NCBI RefSeq assembly: GCF_017874355.1
Contig: NZ_JAGGLI010000023.1
Span: forward strand, 1-47,676
DNA from: Acetoanaerobium pronyense
GTDB taxonomy: Bacteria; Bacillota; Clostridia; Peptostreptococcales; Filifactoraceae
Direction of reading: 5' to 3'
Length of the DNA: 47,676 nucleotides
The position numbers were made by a program, and so were the translations under genes. The stretch's first letter is position 1. Every line of letters begins with the position of its first letter. Below, in pieces: positions 39,726-47,676 of the stretch. The notes under the pieces were generated by a model. It was not told the origin of the DNA, did no database searches, and saw only the letters and a list, made by a program, of their open reading frames with translations.

Positions 39726-41388
39726 TCTATATAATGCTTTTGGATGCGAAAATAAAGAACAATTATATAATAAGATAATCTCTGGAGTGGACGATATTCG
39801 TCCACTTCTTGATTTTTTGGATTATGCAAAGGGTAGTTTAGTTTCAAAAGAAAAACCTATACAATCAGACCAAACATTTTATGAGTATGTAAGAAAAGTA
39901 GATAAGCCTACAAAGAGCAAAGTTCAACTTTTATTTGTAAACACAAAGAATATTCCTATATACTCTACCAAAGTCTCTATAAATCATAGAGATGATATTA
40001 AAAGAGCCATATCTGAAGCTCTAAACGCTGGAGCATCAAGGGCCTTTCTAACTTATCACGACAAATCTACGAAAAAGAATGTTAGCAGAATTGATGAAAT
40101 CCTTAAATTTATAGGAATTGAAATGGTAGATAAAATGAAATATATAGAAGCTGATAATGAATTTATATCATATAGAAATGAGAACACTTTCTCTGGATTA
40201 TATAATTATCCTGAGTATAAAGAAACTCTATTTATTCATGAAGAAAACAATGAAATAATAGATTTTTCCAATTATGAGAACTATAATGAGTTTTCCAGCT
40301 TCCTAGCTGAACGAGAAAATCAAAACCTAAATATAATTACTGATATAGAAAAAATTAAAACTAACCTAAAGCTTGGTTTTCAACATGAAAAACAAGAAAT
40401 ATTTGGATGCATATTATATGATGACGACTACAAAATACAAAAGTCTATAAATATATTCAAAGGTGGAGTATCCTCTAGTATTGTTGACCCTAGAATCTTA
40501 TTTCAAGAGATTTTAAAAAACGAATCTGCAGGGTTTATTGTGTATCATAATCATCCTAGTGGCACTACGAAACCTTCTAATGAAGATATGATTATAACTA
40601 AAAGAATTTCAACTATTTCTGAGCAATTAGGACTTCAGTTTTGTGACCACTTTATAATAGGAAAAGAACAAATCCTTTCTTTTGCTAAAGAAGTTGATTC
40701 AATGCTATTTAATAACATTGACTACACTATAGATGTTGTAAATGCAAAAGAATCAGATAGCATCTATAAAGGAGAATATAGAGAATTCGAAGAAAAAGAA
40801 AACATGTTTAATGAGGAGTTTGAAGAGCTTTGTGATGATCTTAAATTAAATTATGAAATAGAATATGAGAAATTTGAAAAACAATATGAAAAATTTAAAG
40901 AAACTACTCCAATATCTGATTTACAATCCTACATTGATTTTTGGGATGATTATAATTCTTCTATAAGAATAGAAAATCAATATTGGAATGAAGATAATAG
41001 TAAAGCTAGATTTGATAAAGCTTTAGATAAAAATAATATAGATGATTCAGCATTACAAAATTCAGATTTTGAAGATGCTAAAAAAAATATATCAAACATG
41101 ATATATAGTAATTATGAAAATTATGTAAAAGCAGTTATTTCACTAGAAAAGGGAATAGATGATTTTAATGTTTTGGATAAAGTTTTTAAAAGATTTATGG
41201 ATGATGATTCTATAACCCTTCTTGATGAAAAAATTGATTCATTAATAGAAACAGCTGAAAGACTATTTTCTAATGATAAAAAAAAGGATGTAGAAAAAGA
41301 AAATATTAATGGAAAAAATAAAAGTGATTTGAATAAAAGTGAAAAAAATCAAACTAAAGAAAATAAAAAAACAGAGATTAGTTTATAG
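39718..41388 (+). CDS. RadC-like JAB-domain protein with a degenerate first copy
   Basis: 556 residues from ATG 39718 (AAGGTGAT just upstream). The canonical RadC/JAB metal motif HNHPSGTTKPSNED lies at about residue 277, within FQEILKNESAGFIVYHNHPS and FCDHFIIGKEQILSF. An earlier segment (about 60-145, VQLLFVNTKNIPIYSTKVSI, LNAGASRAFLTYHDKS) has the same layout but lacks the HxH metal ligands, so it looks like a decayed duplicate. The C-terminal 200 residues are a charged helical region. JAB/RadC proteins are frequent on mobile elements, but their activity is not settled. Confidence 0.78.
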   Translation: MSNLYNAFGCENKEQLYNKIISGVDDIRPLLDFLDYAKGSLVSKEKPIQSDQTFYEYVRKVDKPTKSKVQLLFVNTKNIPIYSTKVSINHRDDIKRAISEALNAGASRAFLTYHDKSTKKNVSRIDEILKFIGIEMVDKMKYIEADNEFISYRNENTFSGLYNYPEYKETLFIHEENNEIIDFSNYENYNEFSSFLAERENQNLNIITDIEKIKTNLKLGFQHEKQEIFGCILYDDDYKIQKSINIFKGGVSSSIVDPRILFQEILKNESAGFIVYHNHPSGTTKPSNEDMIITKRISTISEQLGLQFCDHFIIGKEQILSFAKEVDSMLFNNIDYTIDVVNAKESDSIYKGEYREFEEKENMFNEEFEELCDDLKLNYEIEYEKFEKQYEKFKETTPISDLQSYIDFWDDYNSSIRIENQYWNEDNSKARFDKALDKNNIDDSALQNSDFEDAKKNISNMIYSNYENYVKAVISLEKGIDDFNVLDKVFKRFMDDDSITLLDEKIDSLIETAERLFSNDKKKDVEKENINGKNKSDLNKSEKNQTKENKKTEISL

Positions 41389-41457
41389 GATTTTAATAAA
41401 AAGAAAATCAAAAAAATTCCTATATTAAAATTCTTTAAAAAATAACCATACAAGCAT

Positions 41458-41510
41458 TTGACATTAAGACACTAAAACACTATAATGTCACTAACTAAAT
41501 ATAGTGTTTT
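41458..41510 (+). promoter_or_regulatory. Consensus promoter overlapped by an 11-bp inverted repeat
   Basis: TTGACA (41458-41463), a 17-base spacer and TATAAT (41481-41486) match the sigma-A consensus exactly. AAAACACTATA (41474-41484) and TATAGTGTTTT (41500-41510) form a perfect 11-base inverted repeat that spans the -10 and the likely start point. It is positioned like a repressor operator for the methylase-helicase gene. Confidence 0.75.
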
Positions 41511-41524
41511 TCAGGAGGGAATAT

Positions 41525-44500
41525 ATGAGTGATAAGCTGAAAAAAACTATTGAGGAACTGAAAAAAAGAAAAGTTTCTATATATTCAAGCTCTAATGAGT
41601 TTGAAAAATTCTTAGATACTGCATCAAATCTATATAAGTATTCTTTTGAAGAGCAGCTCTTAATATATGCTAAGAAACCCTCTGCAATAGCTTGTGCAGA
41701 GTACAGTTTATGGAATGAAAAAGTAAATAGGTATGTAAAAAAAGGAACAGAAGGAATTCCCCTTCTTAAAGAAGAAAATGGGAAGTTGAAATTAAGATAT
41801 GTGTTTGATGTTTCTGATACAAGATCTTTAACTAATACACCTTTTAAACTATGGGAATTTGACGAAGATATCCATAAAAAAGCAATCCTTAATATAAATA
41901 AAAAATATGGAGTGCCTACTAAAACTATCCCTAAATCAGTAATTGAAATTGTATCAAAAGAAGTTGAAGGAAAAATTGATGAAATATTTACCTTTCTACA
42001 TCAAGACTTAGGTTTATCTAGTAACTATGACAAAGATGCATTAAAAGAATTAATAGAAGAATCTTCTTCATATATGATATTAAAAAGACTTGGATATGAA
42101 CCTTTTGACTATCTATTAGAACAAAAACTTTCATATATTACATCTTTTGATACTGAAAAATCAGTAACATATGTAAATAATCATATTCATTCAATCACAA
42201 AAGATATCCTTGTAGATATTGCAAAAGAAGTTCAAAGGATTGATTTACTTAACCTTAAAGCTCAAAGAGAAAAGGGAGGAATAGAAAATGTCAGAGAAGA
42301 AAATAGTAGAGATGGAAACAGGGAAGAAATATTATCTAGAGGACGAGATTTACACTCCGTTGGAGAAGGAGTCCCTATTCGAGAAGGACGGGGGGACATA
42401 CTCTCTAGTGGGAGATTTTCTGATTCCCAACGAGTTTCTGGAAGAGGAGCAGCAGATAGATATAGGGAAATGGGGACGAATGAGACTAGAGTATATAAAG
42501 AGCAACAAGAAAGCACTTTATTCAGCACTATTTCTGGATGGGAATCTGATTCCGAAAATGGCAGAGTTCAACAAGAGCTGCGAGGAAATAGAAGAGACAA
42601 TGATAGAGCAGCTCAAGAAAAAGAGAGAGATAACAGAGCATCTCAAAAAGAAAGACCAGATGCTTTGGGTACAAGAAATGAACAATATAAAGGATACAGT
42701 GGAAGAAATAATCAGGGACGAGATGGTTTACAGATAAAATCTGAACCTGAGCAAATAGGTTTTATAATAGATAAAATTAAAGCAGTAGGCATACAGCCTG
42801 CTGCTTTTTCTATGTCTCAAGATATTATTGATAAGGTGCTATCTACTGGATATAACGAAAAACAATCAACTTTTGATATCTGTGCCTTTTATAAAAAAGA
42901 CTACCCATCTGAAAGAAATATTGAGTATTTAAAAGAGAAATTCAAAGGCGGTAAAGGCTTAGTTATTGATAATCAAAAAATAGCTGTTTGGTACAGCGAA
43001 GCTGGAATAGATATAGCTTATGGAAATAAAGCTTTAGTATCATCTAAAATTAGTCTTTCATGGAGCGAAGCTGACAAAAGAATCAAAGAGCTGCTTATTC
43101 AAGGAGATTTTCTACCTAAAGAAGACCTTGAAAAAGTTGATACCTATGAAATTGAGAAAATATCAAGTAAGCTATTTTTCACATATCGTGACTATTTAGA
43201 AGAAGAACCTGAGTTTTTAGGTAGTTTACTAAATAACTTCCCTAATGCTATAGAAAATATTAAGGAAAAACTAAAAGATACTGAAAAAGTAAATGACATA
43301 ATATCAGACTTAGAAATAAAACTTGAAGAAGAAAAAATAAAGAATCCTAGAAAATATGACAACTATACTTCCCATAAAAACCTTGTTGAAAACCTAAAAG
43401 GACTTACTCTTACCCAACTAGATTTTTCATCAAATAAAGAAAAAGCAGAAAGAATAAAAATGTTTGTTACAGAAGATGAAATAGATAAATATTTAGTTGA
43501 TAAAGTATCCACCTTTAACATTATTGACTTCTACATTGAAAACATTGACTCATCAGAAAAAGAAAAATTTATTAAAGATACATTTGGAACTGGTGGCCAC
43601 AACTATGCCCTTTCTCATGCTGATAATACCTATGCAGATTACAGAAGTAATGGCTTAGTACTTTCTCGTGGCATTTTAAACCCTGATGATAAAAGGCTTT
43701 TAAGATGGAATGAAGTTATTAAAAGAATTGATAGACTTATAGATGAAAAAGCATTTGATAAATATATTGATAATATAGATATAAATGAAGAGAATTCGTT
43801 AGAGGAAATATCAAATAATGAGAACAATAAGGAAATAAATCTAGATAAGCCTATAGATTCTAAAGATATAGAACCTAAAGAAAATCTTAAAAACTATATT
43901 CTTACTGAAGATACTTCCCTATCTCCTAAAGAGCATCTAAGAAATAATATAGAAGCTATTAAGGTGCTTAAAGCATTAGAAAATGAAGAAAGACTTCCAA
44001 GTGATATAGAAAAGAACGCTTTGTCGAAATTTGTCGGTTTTGGTGGTCTTTCTGATGCTTTTGATCCTGACTCTAAAAACTATAGAGAAGAATATAAGGA
44101 GCTACTTAAACTACTCTCCCCTACTGAGTATGAAAATCTTAGAAGCTCTGTTTTAACCTCTTTTTATACTCCATCAGATGTAATCCTTCCTATATATGAA
44201 GCTCTTGAGAATATTGGTTTTAAGGAAGGAAAAATCTTAGAAACTTCTTGTGGAACTGGAAAATTTATAGGACATTTGCCTGAAAGTATGAAAAATAGCA
44301 AGTTTTATGGTGTAGAGCTTGATGAAGTCACTGGAAAAATAGCAAGTTATCTCTATCCAGAATCAGATATTCAAATAAAAGGATATGAAAATACAAGATT
44401 TGAAAATAATACCTTTGATTTAGCTATAGGAAACGTCCCTTTCGGGCAATACAAAGTAAATGATAAAGAATATAATCATTTGAACTTCTTTATTCACGAC

Positions 44501-47500
44501 TATTTCTTATCTAAAACACTTGATAAGGTAAGGCCTGGTGGAATTGTAGCTTTAGTAACTTCCAAAGGAACACTTGATAAACAAGATAGCAAACTTAGAG
44601 AACTTCTATCTGAAAAAGCTAACCTTATTGGAGCCGTTAGGCTTCCTAATAATGCCTTTAAAAATACTGGAACTAAAGTAACTTCAGATATAATCTTTCT
44701 TCAAAAGAAAACTGATGAAGAGATAGGAATGAATGAAGGAAAGAATAACTTTATAAATCTTAAATCAGATGAAAATGGAATCTTAATGAATGAGTATTTT
44801 GTAGATAATCCCCATATGATTCTTGGTGAAATGAAGGAAATATCCTCTCAATTTGGATTTGATACTGCTTGCATTGCACCTGATGGCCAGGATTTGAAAA
44901 AATCCTTGTCGGCAGCTATTAGTTTTCTAAGTCTTGATAATGAATTTGAAAACAAAAGTATAGATGAAATTGCAGAAAATGAAGTTATAACAGAAAAAAT
45001 TGATTTTAAAAACATAAGGAACTATAGCTATTTTATGGAAAATGGTGAAGCATTTTTCAAAGAAAATAATAAAGCTATACCTGTAGAGGATATAGATATT
45101 AGGAAACTAAAGTCATTAATTGATATTAGAGATACTTTAAGGGAACTAATAGAGTATCAAAAAAATGATTATAGTGAGGTTGATATACTATATAAGCAAA
45201 AGGAATTAAATGAGCTTTATGATGATTTTTCTAAAAAACATGGATATATAAATTCAAGGTCCAATAAAAAGATTTTCAAAGATGATTCTGCTTATCCCCT
45301 TCTTTGCTCTTTAGAAGAATTTGATAATGATGGAAATTATACTGCAAAGGCTGACATATTTTCTAAAAGAACTATAAAGCCACATATAGAGCCTACTAAG
45401 GCTGATAATTCTAATGAAGCTCTATATATTTCAATGACTGAAAAAGGAAAAGTAGATCTAGAGTATATGCAGAGCCTAACTTCTTACCCTAAAGAAAAAA
45501 TAATCGAAGATTTAAGTAATCACATATTCTTAGACCCTACTTCAATTAATGAAAATATCTATGACAATGCTTTTAAAACTGCTGATGAATATCTTTCTGG
45601 AGATGTTAAAGAAAAATTAGATATTGTATCCGGCAGGATATCAACGGAGCTTTCAAAAGAAGATTATCCTAATAAAGAAAGGATAATTCCTCTGCTTCAA
45701 AGAAGTAAGGCAGCTCTTGAAAAGGTGCAGCCTAAAGACCTTACTGCTGATGAAATATATATAAAGCTTGGTAGTATATGGATTCCACCTAGCATTATAA
45801 AGGACTTTATAACAGATACTTTAAAGCCTAGTTATTTTGTAAAGTCTGAAATAGAGGTTTCATATAGTGAATATACTTCCAAATGGAATATATCAGGAAA
45901 AAACAAGGATTATCATAATGTTTTTGTTCATAAAACCTATGGGACAGAGCGAATAAATGCATATAGCATTATTGAAGATACTCTTAACCTAAAAGATGTG
46001 AAAATCTACGATAGAGTTGTGATTGATGGAGCTGAAAAGTCTGTACTAAATCAAAAAGAGACAATGCTTGCGAGGCAAAAGCAGGAAGAAATAAAATCTG
46101 AATTTACATCTTGGGTATGGAATGATCCAGACAGAAGGTATAGGCTCACTAAGATATATAATGATAGATTCAATAATATAGTAACTAGAGAATTTGATGG
46201 TAGCCATCTAACCTTTCCAGGAATGAATACGGAAACAAAATTAAGGGACTATCAAAAAAATGCTGTGGCAAGGACTCTATTTGGAGGAAATACTCTTTTA
46301 GCCCACGTAGTTGGAGCCGGCAAAACCTATGAAATGGTGGCAAGCGCTATGGAAAGCAAAAGACTAGGACTAACAAACAAGAGTCTTTTTGTTGTCCCTA
46401 ATCATCTTACTGAGCAATGGGGAAATGATTTTTTAAAGCTATACCCTTCTGCTGAGATTCTTGTTGCTAAAAAAGAAGATTTTAACCCCCATAACCGTAA
46501 AAAGTTTTGTAGTAGAATTGCTACAGGAAATTATGATGCTGTTATAATTGGACATACTCAGTTTGAGAGAATTCCAATGAGTAGAGAGTTTCAAGAAGAA
46601 ACAGTAAGAAAAGAAATAAATGAAATAACAAGTGCTATAAAAGATATAAAAGCTGAAAGTGGTGCAAGGTTCACTGTAAAGCAAATGGAAATGACTAAAA
46701 AGAAATTAGAAACAAGACTTGAAAAACTAATGTCTACAGAAAGAAAGGACGATACTGTAAGTTTTGAAGAACTTGGAATAGATAAAATCTATGTTGATGA
46801 ATCCCATTACTATAAAAACCTATTTCTATACACTAAAATGCAAAATGTAGCAGGAATTACCACTACAGAAGCTCAAAAGTCTAGTGATATGTATATGAAG
46901 TGTAGATTTCTAGACCAAAAAACAGGAGGAAAAGGGATAGTATTTGCATCAGGAACTCCAGTATCAAACTCAATGAGCGAGCTTTATACAGTGCAAAGAT
47001 ATTTACAATATAATACCCTTCAAAAAGCTGGACTTGCCCACTTTGATTCCTGGGCATCAACTTTTGGTGAAACTGTATCGGCTATTGAACTTGCTCCCGA
47101 AGGGACTGGATATAGAATGAAAACAAGATTTTCCAAGTTTTCAAATATTCCTGAGCTTATGAATCTCTTTAAAGAAGTTGCTGACATTAAAACAGGAGAA
47201 TCTTTAAACCTTCCAGTACCTAAAGCCAATTATCATAACGTTACTGTCCCTGCTAGTGAAATACAAGTGGAGCTTGTAAATCAGCTTGCTAAAAGAGCTG
47301 AAAAAGTTAGAAACAAAGTAGTAGACCCTAGTATTGATAATATGCTAAACATAACAAATGATGGTAGAAAACTTGCTATGGACCAAAGACTTATAGATGA
47401 ATCTCTTCCAGATAATCCAAATGGAAAAATAGCTCACTGCGTTGAAAATACCTTCAACCTTTGGGATAAACATAGGGAAGAAAAACTTACCCAACTAATC

Positions 47501-47676
47501 TTTTGTGACCTTTCTACTCCTAAAAAAGAAGGTTTTAGTGTATATAACGTTATTAAAGATAAGCTACTTGAAAAAGGAATTCCTGAAAAAGAAATATCAT
47601 TTATACATGATGCAAACACTGATAAAGCTAAAGATGAACTATTTTCAAAGGTTCGCTCTGGTGAAGTTAGGGTGCT
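41525..47676 (+). CDS. N6-adenine methyltransferase / SNF2-type helicase giant (runs off window)
   Basis: At least 2050 codons from ATG 41525 (AGGAGGG upstream), open to the window edge. The N-terminal ArdC-like block (YSFEEQLLIYAKKPSAIACA) is followed by an Arg/Gly-rich linker (about 255-405). The methyltransferase has ILETSCGTGKFIG (about 905) and AIGNVPFGQYK (about 968). The helicase has Walker A LAHVVGAGKTYEM (about 1595), a DESH box (about 1758) and FASGTPVSNS (about 1807). The family is universal in Tn1549-type elements and is thought to protect or process element DNA. The linker DNA also encodes a second protein in another frame. The C-terminus is missing. Confidence 0.93.
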   Translation, partial: MSDKLKKTIEELKKRKVSIYSSSNEFEKFLDTASNLYKYSFEEQLLIYAKKPSAIACAEYSLWNEKVNRYVKKGTEGIPLLKEENGKLKLRYVFDVSDTRSLTNTPFKLWEFDEDIHKKAILNINKKYGVPTKTIPKSVIEIVSKEVEGKIDEIFTFLHQDLGLSSNYDKDALKELIEESSSYMILKRLGYEPFDYLLEQKLSYITSFDTEKSVTYVNNHIHSITKDILVDIAKEVQRIDLLNLKAQREKGGIENVREENSRDGNREEILSRGRDLHSVGEGVPIREGRGDILSSGRFSDSQRVSGRGAADRYREMGTNETRVYKEQQESTLFSTISGWESDSENGRVQQELRGNRRDNDRAAQEKERDNRASQKERPDALGTRNEQYKGYSGRNNQGRDGLQIKSEPEQIGFIIDKIKAVGIQPAAFSMSQDIIDKVLSTGYNEKQSTFDICAFYKKDYPSERNIEYLKEKFKGGKGLVIDNQKIAVWYSEAGIDIAYGNKALVSSKISLSWSEADKRIKELLIQGDFLPKEDLEKVDTYEIEKISSKLFFTYRDYLEEEPEFLGSLLNNFPNAIENIKEKLKDTEKVNDIISDLEIKLEEEKIKNPRKYDNYTSHKNLVENLKGLTLTQLDFSSNKEKAERIKMFVTEDEIDKYLVDKVSTFNIIDFYIENIDSSEKEKFIKDTFGTGGHNYALSHADNTYADYRSNGLVLSRGILNPDDKRLLRWNEVIKRIDRLIDEKAFDKYIDNIDINEENSLEEISNNENNKEINLDKPIDSKDIEPKENLKNYILTEDTSLSPKEHLRNNIEAIKVLKALENEERLPSDIEKNALSKFVGFGGLSDAFDPDSKNYREEYKELLKLLSPTEYENLRSSVLTSFYTPSDVILPIYEALENIGFKEGKILETSCGTGKFIGHLPESMKNSKFYGVELDEVTGKIASYLYPESDIQIKGYENTRFENNTFDLAIGNVPFGQYKVNDKEYNHLNFFIHDYFLSKTLDKVRPGGIVALVTSKGTLDKQDSKLRELLSEKANLIGAVRLPNNAFKNTGTKVTSDIIFLQKKTDEEIGMNEGKNNFINLKSDENGILMNEYFVDNPHMILGEMKEISSQFGFDTACIAPDGQDLKKSLSAAISFLSLDNEFENKSIDEIAENEVITEKIDFKNIRNYSYFMENGEAFFKENNKAIPVEDIDIRKLKSLIDIRDTLRELIEYQKNDYSEVDILYKQKELNELYDDFSKKHGYINSRSNKKIFKDDSAYPLLCSLEEFDNDGNYTAKADIFSKRTIKPHIEPTKADNSNEALYISMTEKGKVDLEYMQSLTSYPKEKIIEDLSNHIFLDPTSINENIYDNAFKTADEYLSGDVKEKLDIVSGRISTELSKEDYPNKERIIPLLQRSKAALEKVQPKDLTADEIYIKLGSIWIPPSIIKDFITDTLKPSYFVKSEIEVSYSEYTSKWNISGKNKDYHNVFVHKTYGTERINAYSIIEDTLNLKDVKIYDRVVIDGAEKSVLNQKETMLARQKQEEIKSEFTSWVWNDPDRRYRLTKIYNDRFNNIVTREFDGSHLTFPGMNTETKLRDYQKNAVARTLFGGNTLLAHVVGAGKTYEMVASAMESKRLGLTNKSLFVVPNHLTEQWGNDFLKLYPSAEILVAKKEDFNPHNRKKFCSRIATGNYDAVIIGHTQFERIPMSREFQEETVRKEINEITSAIKDIKAESGARFTVKQMEMTKKKLETRLEKLMSTERKDDTVSFEELGIDKIYVDESHYYKNLFLYTKMQNVAGITTTEAQKSSDMYMKCRFLDQKTGGKGIVFASGTPVSNSMSELYTVQRYLQYNTLQKAGLAHFDSWASTFGETVSAIELAPEGTGYRMKTRFSKFSNIPELMNLFKEVADIKTGESLNLPVPKANYHNVTVPASEIQVELVNQLAKRAEKVRNKVVDPSIDNMLNITNDGRKLAMDQRLIDESLPDNPNGKIAHCVENTFNLWDKHREEKLTQLIFCDLSTPKKEGFSVYNVIKDKLLEKGIPEKEISFIHDANTDKAKDELFSKVRSGEVRV
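42272..42280 (+). promoter_or_regulatory. Internal ribosome binding site of the nested gene
   Basis: AAGGGAGGA within the methylase-helicase gene, 7-8 bases before the ATG at 42288. It would be pointless for the host frame and fits initiation of the nested frame. Confidence 0.65.
42288..42737 (+). CDS. Nested TnpV-like protein, out of frame inside the methylase-helicase gene
   Basis: 149 codons in the +1-type frame relative to the surrounding gene. The C-terminal 110 residues match the TnpV pattern as I know it: SLVGDFLIPNEF, then GKWGRMRLEYIKSNKKALYS, ALFLDGNLIPKMAEFN, and WVQEMNNIKDTVEEIIRDEMVYR. TnpV is a small family first named on Tn4451 and common on clostridial mobile elements; its biochemical role is unknown. 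It has its own Shine-Dalgarno. Its codons are rich in GAG, AAG and CTG, unlike the GAA/AAA/TTA of its neighbours, as expected when wobble bases are fixed by the second frame. Confidence 0.72.
   Translation: MSEKKIVEMETGKKYYLEDEIYTPLEKESLFEKDGGTYSLVGDFLIPNEFLEEEQQIDIGKWGRMRLEYIKSNKKALYSALFLDGNLIPKMAEFNKSCEEIEETMIEQLKKKREITEHLKKKDQMLWVQEMNNIKDTVEEIIRDEMVYR

Larger units (their letters stand above)
22762..47676 (+). mobile_element. Integrative conjugative element, Tn1549/CTn type (left end; right end outside window)
   Basis: The left boundary is a tRNA-Leu 3' fragment acting as attachment site. Inside are, in order, an XRE regulator, RepA_N initiator, PcfB-like, VirD4, Maff2, TrbL-like, PrgI, VirB4, NlpC/P60, DUF4315, DUF4366 and a methylase/SNF2-helicase gene. 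That order is the conserved backbone known from Tn1549 and the Clostridioides difficile CTn elements. All transfer genes face right. Relaxase, integrase and the intact tRNA-Leu are not in the window, so the element is at least 24.9 kb. TopB, often found between DUF4366 and the helicase, is absent there. Confidence 0.9.

Noticed and set aside
42262-42528. Minus-strand frame of 88 codons opposite the nested gene
   Set aside because: No ribosome site, and its Ser/Leu/Pro-rich product is what the complement of GA-rich codons gives; treated as a shadow.

Overview
The window reads as a low-GC (roughly one third G+C) anaerobic Firmicute of class Clostridia. This rests on strong AGGAGG-type ribosome sites with frequent TTG/GTG starts, a KorDABC 2-oxoacid:ferredoxin oxidoreductase, rubredoxin, an M18 aminopeptidase and the order cmk-plsC-ispH-rpsA. 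A peptide- or amino-acid-fermenting relative of the Peptostreptococcaceae (Acetoanaerobium-like) would fit, but that placement is inference.

Left part, 1-22,761: chromosomal backbone. It holds a site-2 protease with scpA and scpB; a divergent XRE-cupin regulator; rluB, a GNAT-like protein and a biotin-dependent carboxyltransferase subunit; the ferredoxin-dependent korDABC operon followed by an RpiR-type regulator; a phosphatase, aroH, cmk, plsC, ispH, rpsA and cheR series; rubredoxin; a TPR-like membrane protein; a lipoprotein deacetylase on the minus strand; a rhodanese, small membrane protein, Crp/Fnr, NlpC/P60 and HD-domain run; an M18 aminopeptidase; and a convergent LysR regulator. Intrinsic terminators separate most units.

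Right part, 22,762 to the end: the left end of an integrative conjugative element of the Tn1549/CTn type. The junction is a 56-bp 3' fragment of tRNA-Leu(CAA) on the minus strand, breaking in the anticodon arm, with the original tRNA terminator still on the chromosomal side. Inside come a small XRE regulator, a RepA_N replication initiator, a PcfB-like protein, a VirD4 coupling ATPase, Maff2, a DUF898-like membrane protein, a TrbL/VirB6-like channel protein, a small membrane protein, PrgI, a VirB4 ATPase, a huge membrane-anchored NlpC/P60 protein, DUF4315 and DUF4366. Together these are a Gram-positive type IV secretion system. After them comes an unusual insert: an HD-GYP protein next to a secreted SLH/repeat surface protein, then a tandem-JAB RadC-like protein with a small companion. 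The window ends inside an adenine-methylase/SNF2-helicase giant of at least 2050 codons. Relaxase, integrase and the intact tRNA-Leu are expected beyond the right edge.

The most striking observation is a 149-codon gene nested out of frame inside the methylase-helicase gene (42,288-42,737). It has its own strong Shine-Dalgarno site and a product that looks like the TnpV family, while the host frame over the same DNA encodes a disordered Arg/Gly/Glu/Asp-rich linker. Other points of interest are intrinsic terminators lying between the transfer genes, inverted repeats overlapping element promoters, and the HD-GYP/surface-protein cargo.
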